A stretch of 9,435 bases of DNA from Natronohydrobacter sp. (GTDB lineage Bacteria; Pseudomonadota; Alphaproteobacteria; Rhodobacterales; Rhodobacteraceae). Positions 6,346 through 9,435 of the stretch are shown piece by piece (position 1 is the first letter of the stretch; the number at the start of each line of letters is the position of its first letter). The stretch is taken from positions 1 to 9,435 of the forward strand of contig SKIM01000003.1 in NCBI GenBank assembly GCA_007116445.1. Reading direction: 5' to 3'. The position numbers and the translations under genes are program-made. Under the pieces are notes generated by a model that searched no databases, was not told the DNA's origin, and saw only the letters and a list, made by a program, of their open reading frames with translations.

Positions 6346-7629
6346 CTAGAAACGCCGCGACAGAGACAGTGAAACATCTGTGCGCGTCATCCTGTGCAGA
6401 GGAATAGTGCTCGACTGCCATTTGCGCGTAAGACCAAGTTCAGGCACAAGACCGCGCAACTGGACCTGATCATGGCTGAGCGACAGGCGCAGACTGCGCA
6501 CTCGATCGCGGCGGGCAAAGCTAAATCCCGGATAATTGCCGTCATAGGAATTCCTGCCCACCAGCGCGCCGACACCCAGATGCAGCCCAGAGTCCAGCCG
6601 CGTCGTCAGGCCCACCCCGAACGCAAGATCCGTATGCGCCAGATGCCTGACCTGCGCAGTTTCGCGCAGAATGGGAGTTTCAAGCGTCAGCATCGTGCGT
6701 TGCGACAAAGCCCATTGCAGCCCCGGTGTCGCGCTGGCGCGGATCCCGTCGCGAAAAGGGCTTTTCGGAAAGCGCTGCTGCAGCAGGTCAGCAGTCACGA
6801 AAAGCCGCAGCCGCGGCGTTGCAAGATAGGTCGCGCTCAGACCCAAACCGGCTTGCCGCCGCACCCTTTCGCCGTCCTGAAACAACAGTGACAGCCGCGG
6901 CCCGAAAGCGACGCTGCCCTTCTCGCCGCGATAGGCCGCATCAAGCCGCAAGGCGAGATCGGTCTCGTCGGGTTTCAATGAGGTGTTGAACTTGCGATGA
7001 TCCAGCGAGGCGGAGCCGATGGCCGTCCACGATGGGCCGAGCGCCCAACTGCGCCAGGCCGTTGCGCCAAAGGTGACCCCGATCCCTGACGCCTTGCGCG
7101 ATCCTTCATCCAGCGTGAAGGGAAGACCGTCAATCACAACAGTCTCGGTCGATGTGCCGCCGGTGAGATTGCTCGACGGCAGCAGCGCGAAGCGCAGCGC
7201 GATCCCGCTGCGCCTCGGGCCTTGGGCGGCGGCAACCTGATCGAGCAACTGATCGCGCAGCGCCGTGTCTTCGGTCTGCGCCGCGAGCCTGCGCGCCTGC
7301 GCCATGGCGCGTGCGCCCTGCCCTGCGGCCTGATGCGCCCGGATCAGCCACAGACGCGAAGGCTCGAAGTCGGGCGCGACATCCAGAATGGCGCGAAAGA
7401 TCGTGATCGCATTGGCCGCATCGCCCTGCCTCAGCGCGATCATACCTTCCAGATGCGCGCGGTGCAGCCCTGCATCGGGGCGACCCGCAACCTGCGCGTT
7501 CAAGGCGGCGCGCGCCGCATCCGCATCCCCGCGCTGCAGGGCCTGCGCGACGGTCTCGGCCCGCGCAGCTGAAGTCACGACAAGGAATGCCGCCAGCCAG
7601 AGCACGGCTGTGCATAGAAAATGTTTCAT
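6346..7629 (-). CDS. Slam-type surface lipoprotein translocator (DUF560, type XI secretion)
   Basis: Slam proteins sit in the outer membrane and move TbpB-like lipoproteins or related cargo to the cell surface. This 427-residue protein has the layout. A signal peptide covers 1-24 (MKHFLCTAVLWLAAFLVVTSAARA, cut before Glu25). A periplasmic TPR-like region of about 25-136 includes GRPDAGLHRAHLEGMIALRQGDAANAITIF. A beta-barrel of about 140-427 begins IALRFALLPSSNLTGGTS and shows alternating amphipathic strands. The end, GLTRKW-SSTIPLHRMTRTDVSLSLSRRF (399-427), matches the DUF560 C-terminus, including the final Phe expected for BAM-assembled barrels. The ATG at 7629 gives a perfect signal peptide and has GGGA about eight bases upstream; an upstream start at 7707 would bury the signal sequence. 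The neighbour upstream is a TbpB-like lipoprotein, the usual cargo type. No TonB-dependent receptor lies in the window. The stop codon directly abuts the regulator's possible GTG start. Confidence 0.88.
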   Translation of the reverse strand: MKHFLCTAVLWLAAFLVVTSAARAETVAQALQRGDADAARAALNAQVAGRPDAGLHRAHLEGMIALRQGDAANAITIFRAILDVAPDFEPSRLWLIRAHQAAGQGARAMAQARRLAAQTEDTALRDQLLDQVAAAQGPRRSGIALRFALLPSSNLTGGTSTETVVIDGLPFTLDEGSRKASGIGVTFGATAWRSWALGPSWTAIGSASLDHRKFNTSLKPDETDLALRLDAAYRGEKGSVAFGPRLSLLFQDGERVRRQAGLGLSATYLATPRLRLFVTADLLQQRFPKSPFRDGIRASATPGLQWALSQRTMLTLETPILRETAQVRHLAHTDLAFGVGLTTRLDSGLHLGVGALVGRNSYDGNYPGFSFARRDRVRSLRLSLSHDQVQLRGLVPELGLTRKWQSSTIPLHRMTRTDVSLSLSRRF

Positions 7630-7657
7630 GAGTTTTCCCAAGATTTCGATGTCTAGC

Positions 7658-7753
7658 GGTGCGGGCACCACTTGGGGGAGCGCCCGCACCTGACCTTCAC
7701 CCGGCACTATCCTGCCAGATGAAGGTCATTCCAGAGCGCTCTCCAAAAGAGCG
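7658..7753 (-). promoter_or_regulatory. Three consecutive hairpins between lipoprotein and Slam genes
   Basis: The 142-base gap holds three separate inverted repeats. The first has perfect 9-bp arms (GGTGCGGGC at 7658-7666, GCCCGCACC at 7682-7690). The second has 9-bp arms (TGACCTTCA at 7691-7699, TGAAGGTCA at 7720-7728) with an inner GGCA/TGCC stem (7703-7706, 7713-7716). The third has CGCTCT at 7737-7742 and AGAGCG at 7748-7753, overlapping a perfect 10-bp palindrome (AGAGCGCTCT, 7733-7742). None has a T-tract on the minus strand, so they are not standard terminators. They may stabilise the lipoprotein message or lower read-through into the Slam gene. That role is inferred. Confidence 0.65.
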
Positions 7754-7771
7754 GTTTCATAGGGCAAGGCG

Positions 7772-8770
7772 TCAGTTTTTGTCGCCCTGAAAGACACCCC
7801 AGCCGATGAACGGCGCGTTGCTCTCGGCCCCGGTTCCGCTCATGCTGATCCCACCGGCGACTTCAGCTGCCTCGGTCCCGAAGAAGGTCCCGGAATATGA
7901 CGACCCAGAATCGAGGCTGGCCACCCCACTGGTAAAGGCGCTATCCGCGCTGATACTCCCGGAAAAGCCGTTGCCGCTGATTGCCGTTTCATCAAGGCTC
8001 AGCGCGCCGTCCCGGTCAGACCAACTGCGCGTCGGATCAGCATTGCGCGGCAGCCGCGCCTGAAGATTGGACACTGAACCAAAGACAGTGCCTGCGCCGA
8101 AATTGGCCGCCAACCCCAGATCACCGCGCAGCTCCGAAACCGCATCGTCGAAATCCTCAAAGCCGGTTTGTGGTGCCACCCGGATACGCGTCCACCCGCT
8201 ATAGCTCGCCGAAGGTAGCGCCGCGAGATCCCCGGCCGCGGTCTCGGTTCCCGTCACTACGAACCCGTTCTGGCCTCTGTCGCCAGGCTGGTTTGCAAAG
8301 TAGCCGAAGACCAGACTGTCCCTACCGTTTTCCGGGTCGAGCTGTTCGGCCATGCTGTCAGTGCTCCATGCCCAGATGCCTGCACCGTCTTGACTGTAGC
8401 CATAGCCATCCTCCGTCAGATCACCCGGCGCGAAATCAATCGTCTGTCCCGCCACGTTCAATGTCAGCGCCCCTGCGTCGTTGCGCATCACAGTCGCGGT
8501 GGTATCGGCAGCAGCGGCGGCCGTGTTTGCGTTGTAATCGCGCGTGATCCCTGACGATGTGCGCTCTGACGCGCGCAGCGTTCTGCCATCCTGCAAAGCC
8601 TGCGCAGCATTTCCGGCCGTCTCGGTAAGCACTTGCTGGGCTGGTGTGTTCCCCATCGGCCCGCTCTGGCTGACAGTTGACCCACCGCCGCCACAGGCCG
8701 CAAGCACCGATGTGCCTGCAACGAATGCGATAACGTGACCATGATGTTTCACGGCAAAAACCCTTTCCAT
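7772..8770 (-). CDS. Surface lipoprotein with TbpB-like beta-barrel (likely Slam cargo)
   Basis: The 332-residue product has a lipoprotein signal: a hydrophobic run ending in VLAAC, with the lipidated Cys26 followed by GGGGS. A low-complexity, disordered linker follows (about 27-95). The rest is beta-rich. The C-terminal part shows the TbpB/TbpA-associated barrel signature: ADFG-type strand AANFGAGTVFGSVSN (221-235), GFSGSISADSAF (268-279), then SGTFFGTEAAEVAGGISMSG (293-312) and FIGWGVFQG, comparable to the FYGP-x-A-x-E-GG motif. It has only one barrel, about half the length of true transferrin-binding TbpB, so the ligand need not be transferrin. Display on the cell surface by the adjacent Slam is inferred from family knowledge. 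The ATG at 8770 is chosen; a GTG at 8752 with GAAAGGG eight bases upstream is a good alternative and would give a 20-residue signal peptide. The frame reaches 8821 but that extension has no ribosome site. It is first in the operon and follows the direct-repeat promoter region. Confidence 0.88.
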   Translation of the reverse strand: MERVFAVKHHGHVIAFVAGTSVLAACGGGGSTVSQSGPMGNTPAQQVLTETAGNAAQALQDGRTLRASERTSSGITRDYNANTAAAAADTTATVMRNDAGALTLNVAGQTIDFAPGDLTEDGYGYSQDGAGIWAWSTDSMAEQLDPENGRDSLVFGYFANQPGDRGQNGFVVTGTETAAGDLAALPSASYSGWTRIRVAPQTGFEDFDDAVSELRGDLGLAANFGAGTVFGSVSNLQARLPRNADPTRSWSDRDGALSLDETAISGNGFSGSISADSAFTSGVASLDSGSSYSGTFFGTEAAEVAGGISMSGTGAESNAPFIGWGVFQGDKN

Positions 8771-8805
8771 GTTTGATACCCCAAGGTTTGATCGGTCATT
8801 CCGAC

Positions 8806-8846
8806 GAAACAAAGCGTGCAAAACGAACCGTCAACGCACCGTCAAC
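8806..8846 (-). promoter_or_regulatory. Promoter/operator region with 11-bp-period direct repeats before the lipoprotein gene
   Basis: On the minus strand GTTGACGGT occurs twice exactly (8846-8838 and 8835-8827) with a start-to-start period of 11 bp. Each copy contains TTGACG, a good alphaproteobacterial -35 element. The corresponding -10 positions are poor (TTTGCA and TGTTTC), as expected for an activated promoter. A third copy at the next 11-bp step is weak. SARP regulators bind heptamer direct repeats with 11-bp spacing over the -35 region, and a SARP-type gene is in this operon, so this is a candidate operator. The geometry is seen; regulator binding is inferred. Confidence 0.5.
8827..8846 (-). 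repeat. Direct repeat ACCGTCAAC x2, 11-bp period
   Basis: The plus strand reads ACCGTCAAC at 8827-8835 and again at 8838-8846, separated by two bases. The 9-bp identity on an exact helical turn (about 11 bp) puts both copies on the same DNA face, typical of binding sites for head-to-tail dimers. Confidence 0.9.
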
Positions 8847-9013
8847 AATCATGAATTCAGAGGGTTAGCCGCGAATCCTCTGGCGGTTGCGAATCGTTGC
8901 CCCCAGCAAATCCGAGCAGCGCTGTGCTCGGGCGGCGTGATCTCGGGGAGACTGCTCCGCGGGACGCGCTTACCATCAAACAGGGCTGCCCAGGCGATGG
9001 CGTCTTCATCTAT

Positions 9014-9170
9014 GTCCCAACTGAAGCGAGCGGTGGTATTCACCCGCGCATTGGACCTGTCACGCGAGGCCGCGGCCGATCTTGCAGCACAGTCCGGGAT
9101 GACGGTGAAAACTGGTGTCACCCGTCTGACCTACTATCTGGTGGTGGGCGCTCAGGATCTGACCGTACCT
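9014..9170 (+). pseudogene. BRCT-domain protein fragment truncated by an insertion sequence
   Basis: The only plus-strand coding signal here reads MSQLKRAVVFTRALDLSREAAADLAAQSGMTVKTGVTRLTYYLVVGAQDLTV. This resembles the BRCT domain of exonuclease/BRCT or ligase-type proteins (pattern VVFTG-L, SREEAADLA, GVT-x-x-T-LVVG-QDL). The reading then runs into the insertion sequence end at about 9171 and stops at 9180-9182, so the expected continuation (a GH-KSSKHRKAE-like stretch) is missing. The conserved Gly after FT is Arg, another sign of decay. The frame is open back to 8769, but the upstream residues show no recognisable domain and overlap the lipoprotein promoter, so I bound the remnant at the ATG at 9014. 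It is very unlikely to be functional. Confidence 0.6.
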
Positions 9171-9435
9171 GGTTCGCCCTGAACAATCCTCTCAGGCGAC
9201 TTCTGGCATGGTTTGATCGGCGCGACGCTGCCAGATTGTGGCGAGTATGACCGCAATGAACAGCGCCAAGGTTGCCCTCAGGTGGGCCAGTATCTTGCGG
9301 ATGTTGTGGCCGCAGGCGCACGGAACGGCGCGGAACGCATCGCCAGCCGTGCCCTTGAGTGGGCATCGCGTCAGTCGGCCGTCCGTTTTCATATGCCCGA
9401 TCTCGGCCTCGATGGCGCTGCGTCGTCGCAGGCGT
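9171..9435 (-). mobile_element. Insertion sequence end (IS5-type), cut by the window edge
   Basis: The stretch from the right edge to about 9171 carries the transposase C-terminus and a short non-coding tail. The tail ends near GGTTCGCCCTGAACAATCC, which is a plausible terminal inverted repeat. The inner boundary is placed where BRCT homology stops. The other end and the target duplication lie outside the window, so the exact limits and the family cannot be confirmed here. Confidence 0.6.
9192..9435 (-). CDS. IS5-type DDE transposase, C-terminal part (incomplete at window edge)
   Basis: The readable end begins RLRRRSAIEAEIGHMKTDGR and continues LTRCPLKGTAGDAFRAVPCACGHNIRKILAHLRATLAL. This is the well-known C-terminus of IS5-type DDE transposases, with the catalytic Glu in SAIE-x-x-IGHMK and the conserved LKG-x-x-GD and GHN-(L/I)RKIL blocks. 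The 5' part, including the two catalytic Asp residues, lies beyond the right edge, so it cannot be judged whether the gene is intact. It ends at a TGA about 20 bases from the presumed element terminus, the usual spacing. It could equally be filed under the related IS1182-like group. Confidence 0.85.
   Translation of the reverse strand, partial: RLRRRSAIEAEIGHMKTDGRLTRCPLKGTAGDAFRAVPCACGHNIRKILAHLRATLALFIAVILATIWQRRADQTMPEVA

Noticed and set aside
8771..8821. Longer start of the lipoprotein at 8821
   Set aside because: It would place 17 charged residues before the signal peptide, has no ribosome site and would run into the promoter repeats.
8912..8931. Perfect 7-bp inverted repeat CCGAGCA/TGCTCGG with a 6-base loop
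   Set aside because: There is no T-tract on either strand and no gene end beside it. A hairpin of this size is common by chance in GC-rich DNA, so it is not annotated.
8849..9121. Minus-strand open frame of 90 residues between the lipoprotein and the insertion sequence
   Set aside because: It runs antisense to the BRCT remnant, has no recognisable domain or good ribosome site, and overlaps the promoter repeats.

Overview
The window looks like the chromosome of an alphaproteobacterium, most likely of the Rhodobacterales. The reasons are high GC with strong G/C third positions, the conserved block ihfB - LapA-domain gene - trpF, and the style of the Slam, TbpB-like and SARP-type proteins. This assignment is inferred from gene content and codon style; no ribosomal RNA or other marker is present. 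Every confidently called intact gene is on the minus strand, so the window reads right to left.

Right end (about 9435 to 8850): a partial IS5-type transposase enters from the edge. Its terminus appears to lie inside the remnant of a plus-strand BRCT-domain gene, which it truncates. Next comes a promoter-like region with two exact 9-bp direct repeats 11 bp apart.

Centre (8770 to 2289): five genes are packed in one direction. They are (1) a lipoprotein with a TbpB-like beta-barrel, (2) a Slam-type outer-membrane translocator (DUF560, type XI secretion), (3) a SARP/BTAD-type transcriptional regulator with a TolB-like middle and a repeat-rich C-terminus, (4) a soluble PAP2/vanadium-haloperoxidase-type enzyme carrying six tandem HKGL repeats, and (5) a subtilisin-like S8 peptidase with no visible signal peptide. 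Genes 2 to 5 are separated by 0 to 15 bases or overlap, so co-transcription is likely. The 142-base gap between genes 1 and 2 holds three consecutive hairpins. A hairpin plus T-tract follows gene 5. A simple reading is that the lipoprotein is cargo displayed on the cell surface by the Slam, that the regulator controls the operon through the 11-bp-period repeats, and that the last two genes add enzymatic functions of unknown purpose. This five-gene combination is the most interesting content of the window, and I do not recognise it as a described system.

Left part (2065 to 755): the housekeeping block ihfB, a LapA-domain inner-membrane protein and trpF (tryptophan biosynthesis), with its own AT-rich promoter region. 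At the far left (631 to 53), behind a possible terminator, is a lower-GC gene for a single-pass membrane protein with a coiled coil and no recognised function.
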